Positions 15,244 through 23,362 of a stretch of 28,302 nt of DNA are shown here, piece by piece. Location of the stretch: assembly GCA_937916565.1 (NCBI GenBank), contig CALFSR010000173.1, positions 1 through 28,302 on the forward strand, read 5' to 3'. The stretch comes from an uncultured Bacillota bacterium (GTDB lineage: Bacteria; Bacillota; Limnochordia; Limnochordales; ZCTH02-B6). Each line of letters opens with the position of its first letter. The first letter of the stretch is position 1. The notes below the pieces were generated by a model. The model did no database searches and was not told the DNA's origin. It saw only the letters and a list, made by a program, of their open reading frames with translations. A program made the position numbers and the translations under genes.

Positions 15244-16758
15244 CTACCGGCCGAGGAGCCGCCCGACGCCGGCCACCGCCCGTTCCCAGTTGTCGAGGCG
15301 GTCGGCTCGCACGGTGAAGGTGTAGTCGCTGAGGGCCCGCAGGTCGGGGTGAAAGCCGTCGATGAAGACGCTGATCATCTGAACCCCGGCCGCGGCTTTC
15401 GCCGCCCGGAACTCCATCACGAACGACGCCGGCAGCGGCGCGTCGCCGTCGGTGATAAACACGAGGTGGCCCCGCTCCGCCCCGCGCCGCTGCCGCTCGA
15501 GAAACGCCAGCGCCTGGCGCAGGGGTGCCTGGAAGTGGGTGCCGCCGTCAAAGTCGCAGCGGGCCATCTCAAGCCCCAGCTCGGGCCGGTACGTCCCCGG
15601 CGGGATCTCAAACGCGGCCAGGTCCTGCTCCCCCGCAAAGCACAAACCCATAAACGCCCGGTTTCCCCGCCGGGCGACCTCGAGCAGAGCGAGGCCGACG
15701 CCCTTGGCCCACAGGAACCGCTGCCGTCCTAGGGCCGCCGGCGCGTTCATGCTGCGGGAGACGTCCATGCAGCAGGCGATAGGTCCCGCGTCCCGGGGCC
15801 GATGGCCCTCGTAGCGCTCCTGCCACATGCGCCGGTGCTCGTACGCCTCGCGGAACAAGTCCTCGAGGTCGGCGTCATGCAGCTTGGCGGCCTCCTCGGG
15901 TACGACCCGCTCCAGGTCCCCTCCCCACGTGAGCCCCACGAGCCGGTTGAAGCCGCGGCCCGACCGGCGCCGCCCGCGGCTTGGCCCGGGGCGCAGGAGC
16001 CGTCCAAACCGCTCGAGGGCGTCCGTCAGCTCGGCGAACCCCGGCAGCGCGCGCACCGACGCAAGCAACCCCTCGACGTCGTCCAGCGCGTAGGCGCTGC
16101 GCGCGCCCGGCTGGATTCCCCACGTGGCCCGCAGCCGCTCGTCCATGGCCAGCGCCTGCGCGGCGCTCTCCGCCGCCCGCATCACGTTATACTGGGAAGG
16201 CTCCTCGGCCTGCGCCGCCGCCGCGAGCCCCGGCACCCGCAGCCGGAGCGCCGCGAGTTCCTTGGAATGCCAGAGGTTCCACAAAAGCTTGCGCGTCGAC
16301 CCGCTCAGCCGCTCGGGCCGGCACAGGGGCTCAGCCACGTGCAAGCTTGCCAGCGCGCTCATCACCGCGTCGCCCACCGTCTTCGCCCGCAGGCGACGGT
16401 ACGTCTCCGAGGGCAAGAGCGCCGCCAAGATGCGGAAGTTCCAGTGAAAGGCGGGGGCCGTGCCGGGGTTGAGCTCCACGCGGGGTGCGAAGAAGGCGTA
16501 GAACAAATCCTCCAGCAGCAGGCCGGCTTGGGGCGCAAGCCGCTCAAGCTCCTGCTCCCGGGCGGCCCACGTGCGGGACGTGCTGCGCAGCGTCTCGTAA
16601 ACCGCCTCGGTGTCCGCGTCCACCATCACCGGCCGGCCTTCCTTTGGCCGCGGCGCGGCTTCCTGCCGCCGGCGCTGCCACCACCCGGCCAGCTGCCGCC
16701 AGCGGGCCTTCCCGGCCCGCGCCTGCCCAAGACGCCACTGCGAAACACTTACCGCCAC
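15244..16758 (-). CDS. VWA-domain protein, ViaA-like partner of a MoxR ATPase
   Basis: The 504-residue protein has a basic, helical N-terminal region and a C-terminal von Willebrand A domain (about 325-500). The metal-ion-dependent adhesion site is complete: DVSRS (Asp332-Ser336), Thr407 in DGGTHF and Asp437 in ITDGDAP. The architecture (long helical N-terminus, C-terminal VWA) fits the ViaA/YehP class that pairs with MoxR/RavA ATPases. It starts GTG at 16758 with GGGAGG eight bases upstream, 22 bases after the ATPase gene. The pair probably acts as a chaperone or metal-insertion machine on a large partner complex; the substrate is not apparent. Confidence 0.85.
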   Translation of the reverse strand: MAVSVSQWRLGQARAGKARWRQLAGWWQRRRQEAAPRPKEGRPVMVDADTEAVYETLRSTSRTWAAREQELERLAPQAGLLLEDLFYAFFAPRVELNPGTAPAFHWNFRILAALLPSETYRRLRAKTVGDAVMSALASLHVAEPLCRPERLSGSTRKLLWNLWHSKELAALRLRVPGLAAAAQAEEPSQYNVMRAAESAAQALAMDERLRATWGIQPGARSAYALDDVEGLLASVRALPGFAELTDALERFGRLLRPGPSRGRRRSGRGFNRLVGLTWGGDLERVVPEEAAKLHDADLEDLFREAYEHRRMWQERYEGHRPRDAGPIACCMDVSRSMNAPAALGRQRFLWAKGVGLALLEVARRGNRAFMGLCFAGEQDLAAFEIPPGTYRPELGLEMARCDFDGGTHFQAPLRQALAFLERQRRGAERGHLVFITDGDAPLPASFVMEFRAAKAAAGVQMISVFIDGFHPDLRALSDYTFTVRADRLDNWERAVAGVGRLLGR

Positions 16759-16780
16759 GCCGGATCCCTCCCGGGCGCCA

Positions 16781-17998
16781 TCACAACCCCGCGGCCTCGT
16801 CCAGCTCCTTCAAATAGTCGTACGCTCGCTGCAGGTATTGCTCCACCGCCGCCTGCTCGTCTTCGCTCGCGCCTTGCCGGGCGAGCTCCCGGATCTCCCG
16901 GATCCGTTCCTCCACCCGCTGGCGCGCCTCCAAGGCCAGCTTGCTCAAGTCCGCCGGGTTGCTGACGGACCGCCGCTGCTCCTGAAACTCCCCGCAGATT
17001 TCCAGAATGCGGCTGAACTTGACCGCCGCCCGCTCCTTGGCCGCCCGCACGTAGTCTTCGAGCAGCCGCTCCAGCACCGGGATGTCCTCGGCCTGATCCC
17101 ACAGCGTGTGCCGCAGGATGCCGAAGTCCCGCTCGCTCACGTCCATGCGCCCGTCAAGCAGCGCCGAAGCCTGCAGGGCCCGCCGGATCTGCTTCCAGCG
17201 CCGGGGGCTGCAAAACAGCGACTCAGCCTGCATCGCCCGCCGCAGCCGCACCAGCTCCTCATAAACGGAAACCGGCACGCGCACCGTCTCCACCAGTTCC
17301 GCGAGGCGGTCGAGCTCCTCGATGGTCACCGTGGCCGACGGCTCGGGGCGGTAGGTGCGGAAGTCGACGTCGGGCGTCCACAGCATGCGCATAAAGCTGG
17401 CGTCGCTGTGCAGATCGTCCACGAGAAACCGGAACAGCCACCGGTCGTGAAAGCCCGTAAGCCCCTTTTCCCGCCGCTCCTCAGGCCCCGGGATCGAGTT
17501 GGACGTGCCCATCAACGTGCGCAGCGGGATTGGATGAAACTGTCCCTGCTCTGCATACACCCCTTCGTACATGGGAGCGAGCAGCGCCTTGAGCACCGCC
17601 TCGTTGCCGTTGTAGATCTCGTCAATGACGGCCACGTGGGCTTCCTGGAGCATATGGGCGCCGACGCGGCGCCGTTCGCCGTGCTTATAAGCGACGAGGT
17701 CGACGGGGCCAAAGATGTCCTCGATGGTCGAAAAGGGCGTCAGCTGCGTGTGGAAAAAGCGGCTGCCCTCGATGTGGGCGGCGGCGAGCCGCACCTGCGT
17801 CGTCTTGGCGATGCCCGGCGGCCCGCTGAGCAGGAGATGGCTGCGGCAGATCAGGCAGATCGTGATGGCGCGGGTGACCGCTTCCCGCTCCAGGATCAAG
17901 CGGTTCTGCACGGCTTCCATGTTGCGCAGCCGCTGCAGGACGTCGTCCGCGTCCACCTTTGACCGGCCGGCCAAACCGATACGTTCGCCCTCGCCCAA
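16781..17998 (-). CDS. MoxR-type AAA+ ATPase, RavA-like
   Basis: The 405-residue protein has an AAA+ core with Walker A GPPGIAKT (59-66), Walker B VAVIDE (122-127), a sensor-1 GTSNSIP (Asn167) and an arginine-bearing FHDRWLFR (183-190). FGPVDLVAYK and EIYNGNEAVLKALL are characteristic of the RavA subgroup, where FGP and DEI.K...ILN.LL occur. The C-terminal third is helical, with a coiled coil (about 350-400). It would remodel a target together with the VWA protein encoded right after it. The start is uncertain: TTG at 17998 lacks a good ribosome-binding site, and an in-frame GTG 14 codons later is also possible. Confidence 0.88.
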   Translation of the reverse strand: MGEGERIGLAGRSKVDADDVLQRLRNMEAVQNRLILEREAVTRAITICLICRSHLLLSGPPGIAKTTQVRLAAAHIEGSRFFHTQLTPFSTIEDIFGPVDLVAYKHGERRRVGAHMLQEAHVAVIDEIYNGNEAVLKALLAPMYEGVYAEQGQFHPIPLRTLMGTSNSIPGPEERREKGLTGFHDRWLFRFLVDDLHSDASFMRMLWTPDVDFRTYRPEPSATVTIEELDRLAELVETVRVPVSVYEELVRLRRAMQAESLFCSPRRWKQIRRALQASALLDGRMDVSERDFGILRHTLWDQAEDIPVLERLLEDYVRAAKERAAVKFSRILEICGEFQEQRRSVSNPADLSKLALEARQRVEERIREIRELARQGASEDEQAAVEQYLQRAYDYLKELDEAAGL

Positions 17999-18223
17999 GG
18001 GAACCGCCCGCCTTGTGACGTAACTCAGGAAGTGTGCCGCGCCTTAAGACTCCGGGGCCGTCAGGGTTTTTCTGTGCATTTCTACAATAGTTCCAAACAC
18101 CCGCCGCGGATTCCTGCCAAGCACGCGCCTGTTAGGAAGAGATTGCCAGGCGGCGCTGCGTGCAAGACAACCCCGGCTGCTGTGCCCCGGAGCAAGCCGG
18201 ACCGGCCACCGGAGGCGACCGCC

Positions 18224-18892
18224 TTGAGCCAAGACCAGACATACACCGCCCGCATCCAATGGTGCGGGCGGCCGCAGACGGTGCAGGGCGCGCTTGCGCC
18301 CGGTTTCCTGGTGGAAAACGGGCGCGTGCTCGTGCGCCTCGAGCAGGTTTCCCCTCACCTAGATGGTATGGCCGGCACCGGCCTTTGGGTTCCGGCCGCG
18401 GACCTGGAAACCCGGGCCCCCGTCACGCTGCGCTCGCAGCTTTGCGCAATTCCCGCCGGGCAGGAGCGGGAGTACGCCTTGCGGACCCTCATCCTGCCCT
18501 TTACCCGCTACGTGCGGGATCATTGCCTGCGCATCGAGCTGGCCGCGGGGCTGCCGCATTTTGTGGAGCTGAGCCTTTCCGTCGCCGTCCCGCTGGCCTC
18601 GGCCACGGAGTACTTGTGGGACCTGGCGGTCGCCGGCCGCCTGGGCCAGTCGAGGATCCTGCAGTGGCAGCCGCCCCGGCAAGTCTTGGCCGCGCTGGAT
18701 CCCGGCCCCAAAGAGCGCGCCACCGCCGCCCACTACGTGGGCCAGATCCCCTTATGGCTGACGACGCAGCAGTACTGGTCCGTCTTTCGCTGGGACGGCC
18801 AACGCCTCGTCCACGTCGTCCAGTTCTCCCTCGAAGAGCGGCTGCGCCGCACCTTGCAATCCCGTTTCGGCCTTGACCCTGTGGAGCCGTAG
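18224..18892 (+). CDS. Protein of unknown function
   Basis: I do not recognise this 222-residue protein. It is predicted soluble, without a signal peptide or membrane segment, and looks mostly beta-strand: repeated hydrophobic/polar alternation such as FLVENGRVLVRLEQV, FVELSLSVAVPL and YWSVFRWDGQRLVHVVQF. Two Cys occur (WCG near residue 12 and LCAIP near 75). TTG at 18224 is chosen since GGAGG sits eight bases before it; the frame stays open upstream to 18032 but that extension is basic and irregular. It is divergent from the MoxR gene and followed, 157 bases on, by the CotF-like gene on the same strand, so a link to sporulation is possible but unproven. Confidence 0.65.
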   Translation: MSQDQTYTARIQWCGRPQTVQGALAPGFLVENGRVLVRLEQVSPHLDGMAGTGLWVPAADLETRAPVTLRSQLCAIPAGQEREYALRTLILPFTRYVRDHCLRIELAAGLPHFVELSLSVAVPLASATEYLWDLAVAGRLGQSRILQWQPPRQVLAALDPGPKERATAAHYVGQIPLWLTTQQYWSVFRWDGQRLVHVVQFSLEERLRRTLQSRFGLDPVEP

Positions 18893-19049
18893 GCTTGCGG
18901 TGCACCCGGGAAGCCGTTTTCAGCGCGCCGCGGCCCGGGCTGCGGTCTCCCGGGCGGCAGCGCGAAGCCGGCCGCCCCCTTTAGGCATGGGCCGCTAGGG
19001 ATGCGGTGCATGCTATGGGCGACAACACCCTCGAGGGGGAGGAATTGGT

Positions 19050-19889
19050 TTGGCCAACATCACGCAGCACGAGGCAGCCGAACTGTGGGAGGTCGCCCGG
19101 GATCATCACCTGGCGAGCGCGAAAATGCTGTGGATGGCGCAGAGCGTCCAGGATCCGCAGCTGCGCCAGATGCTGCAGCAGCACGGCCAACGGTGCCAGC
19201 AGGCGGCGCAGCAGCTCGACGGCTTCCTGCACCAGGGCGGGACGGCCTACGGCGGCGGGCAGTCGTTCCCGGCCGGCGGCCAAAACTGGCAGAGCGGCTC
19301 TGCCGGCGCCAACGGCGGGCAATCGTGGCAGGCCCAGGGGCAGGGCGGCTTCACGAGCGGCCTGAGCGGGCATAGCCCCCACCCCACTGACGTGCTGGCG
19401 GCGGGCGAGTGCCTTAAGGAGTGCAAGTCGATGGCCGTCAAGTGCATGTGGGGCGCCACCGAAGCGTCGCAGCCCGCGCGCGGCTTCCTGCAGCAGCTGG
19501 CCGGCGAACACCTGCACATGGCCGAGCAGCATTACCGCTGGCTGGAGCAGCGAGGGCTGTACGCGTCGCCCAAGGCCGACCAGCAGGCGCTGCAGACGTA
19601 CGACCAAAAGGTGCACCAGATCGCCCAGTCCGGCCAGCAGGCCGTTCAGATCGCGCAGGCGGTCCTGGCCGGCGCCCAGCCGGGCCAGTTCCAGCAGGGG
19701 TCGTACCAGCAGCACCAGCCCTACCAGCAGTACCAGCCGTATCAGTCCGGGCAGCAGTACGGGCAACAGTACAGCCAGCAGTACGGCCAGGGCTACAGCC
19801 AGCCGTACCAGTTTAGCCAGCAGGCCGGCCAATCGTACCAGGGCTCGCAGTACGGCCAGCAGTACTCGCAGCCCCACACGCACCAGTAG
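19050..19889 (+). CDS. CotF-like spore coat protein with Tyr/Gln-rich tail
   Basis: The 279-residue product has two helical segments (about residues 1-65 and 110-180) around a Gly/Gln linker. The second has the CotF pattern: D-x-L..........MAVKCMWGATEASQPARGFLQ, then an EHLHMAEQHYRWLEQRGLY segment corresponding to the H....F..M...GWY core of coat protein F. The last about 75 residues are low complexity, dominated by Gln and Tyr with Gly, Ser and Pro (QQYGQQYSQQYGQG), which could allow dityrosine or transglutaminase cross-linking in the coat. TTG start with GGGGGAGGAA eight bases upstream. The terminator at 19903 ends the unit. CotF-like proteins also occur outside spores, so coat location is inferred. 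Confidence 0.75.
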   Translation: MANITQHEAAELWEVARDHHLASAKMLWMAQSVQDPQLRQMLQQHGQRCQQAAQQLDGFLHQGGTAYGGGQSFPAGGQNWQSGSAGANGGQSWQAQGQGGFTSGLSGHSPHPTDVLAAGECLKECKSMAVKCMWGATEASQPARGFLQQLAGEHLHMAEQHYRWLEQRGLYASPKADQQALQTYDQKVHQIAQSGQQAVQIAQAVLAGAQPGQFQQGSYQQHQPYQQYQPYQSGQQYGQQYSQQYGQGYSQPYQFSQQAGQSYQGSQYGQQYSQPHTHQ

Positions 19890-19902
19890 CCTGTCACGGG
19901 AC

Positions 19903-19943
19903 GGGCGGGGCGCCGGTCGTCCGGCACCCCGCCCCATCGTTTT
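19903..19943 (+). terminator. Rho-independent terminator after the CotF-like gene
   Basis: GGGCGGGG-C-GCCGG pairs with CCGGC-A-CCCCGCCC (13 pairs, one internal mismatch) around a TCGT tetraloop. TTTT follows at 940-943 of this block, 5 bases past the stem, only 13 bases beyond the stop codon. Confidence 0.8.
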
Positions 19944-20024
19944 AGGAGGGCCCATTCCCCGTCTCGTTCTCGCCGTGTGCAGTTCGGGAGCCGGCCGTGC
20001 CGGCGCCAAGGCCACACCCCTGGA

Positions 20025-20180
20025 CCCTCGGCCTTGACCCTCGGCCCTGATCCATGGCCGTGAACCTTGGCCTTGAGCCTTGGCCTTGATCCTCGGCCTT
20101 GATCCTTGGCCTTGAGCCTTGGCCTTGATCCTCGGCCTTGAGCCTCGGCCTTGAGCCTTGGCCTTGAGCCTCAGCCTTTC
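20025..20180. repeat. 13-bp tandem repeat, 12 units
   Basis: Twelve consecutive units of exactly 13 bp follow the consensus NCCTYGGCCTTGA, the last one degenerate. Units 5, 8 and 11 are identical, as are 6 and 9, so the middle also has a 39-bp higher-order period. The array fills most of the 330-base gap (19944-20273) between the CotF-like terminator and mccA, and ends about 20 bases before a weak mccA promoter. A 13-bp period is not divisible by three, and no gene reads through it. Confidence 0.9.
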
Positions 20181-20198
20181 CCCTTGACTCCGGCGCTG

Positions 20199-20226
20199 TT
20201 CACCGCGTCCAGATCAGTGATAGGAT
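20199..20226 (+). promoter_or_regulatory. Weak candidate promoter for mccA
   Basis: TTCACC (20199-20204), a 16-base spacer and TAGGAT (20221-20226) each match sigma-A consensus at 4 of 6 positions. It lies 48 bases before the ATG. A TTGACT at 20184 just before it lacks a matching -10. No T-box or SAM riboswitch is visible. Confidence 0.3.
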
Positions 20227-20273
20227 AGGATCAAATCCCACACGGCACCCAGCGGAAATCTGGAGGTTTTCTC

Positions 20274-21200
20274 ATGCCCCAAGCCAACGGCGTCTACGAC
20301 AGCATCTACAACCTCATCGGAGGCACGCCGCTTCTGCGCATCCGCGGTTTCGAAGGACTGGATAAGGTCCGGCTTTATGCCAAGCTTGAGTCCTTCAACC
20401 CCGGCGGATCGGTCAAAGACCGCATCGGGCCGCACATGATCCGCGCGGCGGAAGAAGCGGGCCTGCTCAAGCCCGGCGGCACCATCATCGAGCCGACGGC
20501 GGGCAACACCGGCATCGGCCTCGCCCTGGCGGCCCGGGAAAAAGGCTACCGCCTCATCCTCGTCGTCCCGCACCATTTCTCCCAGGAGAAGCAGGCGCTC
20601 ATGCGGGCGCTGGGCGCCGAAATCCTGAACACCCCCCGGGAGAAAGGGATGGCCGGCGCCATCGCGAAGGCCAAGGAACTGGCGGCGACGATGGACAACT
20701 CGTTCGTCCCGCAGCAGTTCGCCAACCCCGCCAATCCCCAAGCCCACTACGACACGACGGGGCCGGAGATCTACGAGCAGCTCCAGGGGCGGATCGACGT
20801 GTTCGTGGCCGGCGTCGGCACGGGCGGCACCTTTACCGGCACCGCCCGCTACCTCAAGGAAAAGCTCCCCGGCTTGCGAGCGGTGGCCGTTGAACCGGAA
20901 GGCTCGATCTTGAACGGGGGCGAGCCGGGGCCTCACCGCACCGAAGGCATCGGCGTCGAGTTCATCCCCGAAACGCTGGATACGAGCCTCATCGACAAGG
21001 TCTACACGGTTTCCGACGACGACGCGTTTGCCATGGTCAAGGAGCTGGCGATCCGGGAAGGCGTCCTCGCCGGCAGCTCCGCGGGCGCCGCGTTTTACGC
21101 CGCCTGGCAGGAGGCCAAGGCCGCCCCGCCCGGCAGCACCATCGTCGTCATCTTCCCCGACAGCAGCGAGCGCTACCTGAGCAAGAACATCTACGACTAG
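20274..21200 (+). CDS. mccA: PLP-dependent cystathionine beta-synthase / O-acetylserine-type synthase
   Basis: The 308-residue enzyme is a fold-type II PLP protein: Lys48 in NPGGSVKDRIG binds PLP, EPTAGNTGIGLA (73-84) holds the substrate carboxylate loop, and GVGTGGTFTG binds the phosphate. EPTAGNTG rather than the TSGNTG of plain cysteine synthases, together with an adjacent cystathionine gamma-lyase gene, points to MccA (YrhA), which joins homocysteine to O-acetylserine to make cystathionine. A CysK-type cysteine synthase remains the main alternative. TGGAGG lies seven bases before the ATG. mccB follows after 38 bases, so the two are very likely an operon converting methionine sulfur to cysteine. 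Confidence 0.85.
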   Translation: MPQANGVYDSIYNLIGGTPLLRIRGFEGLDKVRLYAKLESFNPGGSVKDRIGPHMIRAAEEAGLLKPGGTIIEPTAGNTGIGLALAAREKGYRLILVVPHHFSQEKQALMRALGAEILNTPREKGMAGAIAKAKELAATMDNSFVPQQFANPANPQAHYDTTGPEIYEQLQGRIDVFVAGVGTGGTFTGTARYLKEKLPGLRAVAVEPEGSILNGGEPGPHRTEGIGVEFIPETLDTSLIDKVYTVSDDDAFAMVKELAIREGVLAGSSAGAAFYAAWQEAKAAPPGSTIVVIFPDSSERYLSKNIYD

Positions 21201-21238
21201 ACGCAGCAAGAACGACCAGGCGCACAAGGAGGAGGACC

Positions 21239-22381
21239 ATGCGCTTTAAGACCAGGATCGTTCACGGCGGGCACGGTCCCGACCCGCTCACCGGCGCAGT
21301 CAACGTGCCCGTCTACTTATCGTCCACCTACGCCCAGCAGCGCCCCGGGGTGCACCAGGGGTATGAGTACTCCCGTACGGGCAACCCGACCCGGGCGGCC
21401 CTCGAGCAGCTGGCCGCCGAACTCGAAGGCGGCGTGCGGGGCCTCGCCTTTGCCTCGGGGATGGCGGCCATGTCCACCGTCCTGAGCCTGCTTGGCGCCG
21501 GCGATCACATCATCGTGGGCGACGACGTCTACGGCGGCACGTACCGGGTCGTGGAGCGGGTGTTCACCCGCCTCGGACTTGCGGTGAGCTACGCCGACAC
21601 GGCAGACCCCGCCGACGTGGCCCGGCACATGCGACCGGAAACCCGCATGGTCATCGTGGAATCCCCCACCAACCCCCTCATGAAGGTGGCCGACCTGCGG
21701 GCTTTGGCCGAAGTCGCGCACAAGGGCGGGGCAATGCTCGTGGTGGACAACACGTTCATGACCCCCTACCTGCAGCAGCCGCTTGCCCTCGGCGCGGACA
21801 TCGTCGTCCACAGCGCCACCAAGTACCTGAGCGGCCATTCGGACGTGGTGGCGGGCCTTGTGGTGGTAAGCAGCCCGGAGCTCGGCGAGCGGCTCCACTA
21901 CCTGCAAAACGCGGTCGGCGGCGTGCTCGGACCGCAGGACAGCTGGCTGCTCATCCGGGGCATCCGGACGCTGGGCTTGCGGATGGATGCCCACGAGCGC
22001 AACGCGGCCGCGATCGCGGCGTGGCTCACGGAGCAGCCGTGGGTGCGCAAAGTCTACTACCCCGGGCTCCCCGGCCATCCCGGACACGCCATCCACCGGC
22101 AGCAGGCGCGGGGTTTCGGCGGCATGCTGTCCTTTGAGGCTGATACCCCGGGGCGCGCCGAGCAGATCGCCAGCGGCTGCCGCGTCTTTACCCTGGCCGA
22201 GAGCCTAGGCGGCGTGGAGAGCCTGATCTCGCTCCCGGCCAAGATGACCCACGCCTCCATCCCGCCCGAACGGCGGGCGCAGCTTGGCATCACCGACAGC
22301 CTCGTGCGCATCTCCGCGGGCATCGAAGACGTGGAGGATTTGATTGAGGATCTGGCCCAGGCGGCCGGGCAGCCGGCCTAA
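21239..22381 (+). CDS. mccB: Cystathionine gamma-lyase / Cys-Met metabolism PLP enzyme
   Basis: The 380-residue protein is a complete Cys/Met-metabolism PLP enzyme: YEYSRTGNPTR near 43, SGMAA (73-77), the PLP-stacking aspartate in VVDNTFMTPYLQQP (Asp170) and Lys195 in HSATKYLSGHSDV that forms the Schiff base. The family includes cystathionine gamma-lyase, gamma-synthase and beta-lyase, which are hard to separate by eye; its position directly behind the mccA-like gene favours the lyase that releases cysteine from cystathionine, completing reverse transsulfuration. A strong AAGGAGGAGG ribosome-binding site precedes the ATG. Confidence 0.88.
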   Translation: MRFKTRIVHGGHGPDPLTGAVNVPVYLSSTYAQQRPGVHQGYEYSRTGNPTRAALEQLAAELEGGVRGLAFASGMAAMSTVLSLLGAGDHIIVGDDVYGGTYRVVERVFTRLGLAVSYADTADPADVARHMRPETRMVIVESPTNPLMKVADLRALAEVAHKGGAMLVVDNTFMTPYLQQPLALGADIVVHSATKYLSGHSDVVAGLVVVSSPELGERLHYLQNAVGGVLGPQDSWLLIRGIRTLGLRMDAHERNAAAIAAWLTEQPWVRKVYYPGLPGHPGHAIHRQQARGFGGMLSFEADTPGRAEQIASGCRVFTLAESLGGVESLISLPAKMTHASIPPERRAQLGITDSLVRISAGIEDVEDLIEDLAQAAGQPA

Positions 22382-22411
22382 TCATCCGACGGAAAGGGGT
22401 TTGGACGACTG

Positions 22412-23215
22412 ATGATGCCTGCTGGAACGCTGAAAGACCGCGTCGCCATCATCACGGGCGGAAGCTCGGGGATCGGCCTTGCCATGGCCCGTTATTTCGG
22501 CGAGCTAGGCGCATCGCTCGTGCTCGCGGCCCGCAACGCCGAGCGGCTCGGCGCCGTCGCCCGGGATCTGGAAGCCGGCGGTGTGCCCGTGCTCGCTGTC
22601 CCCATGGACGTGCGGGACCCGGCTCAGGTCGACGGCCTGCTGGCCAAAGCCCTGGAGCGTTTCCAGCGGGTGGACATCCTGGTCAACAACGCGGCGGGCA
22701 ACTTCGTCTGCCCCGCCGAGGATCTGAGCGTCAACGGCTGGAACGCCGTGATCAACATCGTGCTGAACGGCACCTTTTACTGCACCCGCGCGGTCGGCCG
22801 GCATTGGATCAGCCAAGGTCATCCGGGCAACATCCTCAACATCATCGCCACCTACGCCTGGCACGGCGGCCCCGGGACGGTGCACTCGGCGTCGGCCAAG
22901 GCGGGGGTACTGGCCATGACCCGCACCTTGGCCGTGGAGTGGGCGCGGCACGGCATCCGGGTCAACGCGATCGCCCCCGGTCCCATCGACAAGACCGGCG
23001 GTGCCGAGCAGTTGTGGCCGACCCCAGAGGCCGCGCAGGGGCTGAAGGAAAACATCCCGCTGGGGCGGTTCGGCGAGCCCGAAGAGGTCGCCCACGCAGC
23101 GGCGTACCTAGTGTCCGACTACGCGGGCTTCATCACCGGGGAGTGCCTCGTCATCGACGGCGGCGCATGGCTCGGCCGCAACCGGTTCGTCGAACGCACG
23201 CCAAAGCGCTCCTAG
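22412..23215 (+). CDS. fadH: 2,4-dienoyl-CoA reductase-like short-chain dehydrogenase
   Basis: The 267-residue SDR has TGGSSGIG (15-22) for NADP(H) and NNAAG (92-96). Instead of the usual YxxxK it reads SASAK at the lysine (Lys163), with Tyr148 in IIATYAWHGGPG fifteen residues earlier. This displaced Tyr/Lys pair, plus AGNFVCPAEDLS and NAIAPGPIDKTGGAEQLW, is the pattern of the YkuF/DECR 2,4-dienoyl-CoA reductases, which reduce conjugated dienoyl-CoA during breakdown of unsaturated fatty acids. It starts 30 bases after mccB and may be co-transcribed, though its function is unrelated. A terminator follows at 23225. Residues fit the family closely; substrate is inferred. Confidence 0.83.
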   Translation: MMPAGTLKDRVAIITGGSSGIGLAMARYFGELGASLVLAARNAERLGAVARDLEAGGVPVLAVPMDVRDPAQVDGLLAKALERFQRVDILVNNAAGNFVCPAEDLSVNGWNAVINIVLNGTFYCTRAVGRHWISQGHPGNILNIIATYAWHGGPGTVHSASAKAGVLAMTRTLAVEWARHGIRVNAIAPGPIDKTGGAEQLWPTPEAAQGLKENIPLGRFGEPEEVAHAAAYLVSDYAGFITGECLVIDGGAWLGRNRFVERTPKRS

Positions 23216-23224
23216 GGCCACGGA

Positions 23225-23247
23225 CCCCGGCTCCGGCCGGGGTTCTT
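23225..23247 (+). terminator. Rho-independent terminator after the dienoyl-CoA reductase gene
   Basis: CCCCGGC-TCCG-GCCGGGG forms a perfect 7-bp stem with a four-base loop, followed by TTCTT, ten bases past the stop codon. It closes the mccA-mccB-fadH unit ahead of the Fur-DtxR promoter. Confidence 0.72.
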
Positions 23248-23285
23248 CGCGCCCGCTCCCCTTTCCCTTGCGCCGGCAGGCGGCC

Positions 23286-23315
23286 TTGACACCCACCGCT
23301 CGGCAAGCCTATAAT
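23286..23315 (+). promoter_or_regulatory. Consensus sigma-A promoter of the fur-dtxR operon
   Basis: A perfect TTGACA (23286-23291) and a perfect TATAAT (23310-23315) are 18 bases apart, one more than the ideal spacer. Transcription should start near 23322, inside the inverted repeat described next. This is the strongest promoter in the window. Confidence 0.88.
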
Positions 23316-23321
23316 CGATAG

Positions 23322-23344
23322 TAGTCAACAATCGTTGTCAACTA
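23322..23344 (+). promoter_or_regulatory. Imperfect inverted repeat at the fur-dtxR start site (operator)
   Basis: A 23-bp stretch centred on C23333 has arms TAGTCAACAAT and GTTGTCAACTA, pairing at 8 of 11 positions. It covers the predicted transcription start, where a bound repressor would block initiation. Its half-sites differ from the TTAGG...CCTAA site further right, so it more likely serves the Fur-family protein than the DtxR one, an inference. Confidence 0.55.
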
Positions 23345-23362
23345 ACATTGGGTGGTCAAGCG

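Noticed and set aside
18981..20015. Long leucine-rich antisense frame over the CotF-like gene
   Set aside because: It arises from the Gln/Tyr-rich repeats read on the other strand; the sense frame has a start signal, family match and terminator.
20025..20180. CRISPR array or translated repeat
   Set aside because: Units are 13 bp and directly abutting with no unique spacers, no cas genes are near, and the period is not a multiple of three.
20214..21227. Minus-strand open frame opposite mccA
   Set aside because: It is a shadow of the mccA coding frame; mccA has all PLP motifs and a good ribosome-binding site.
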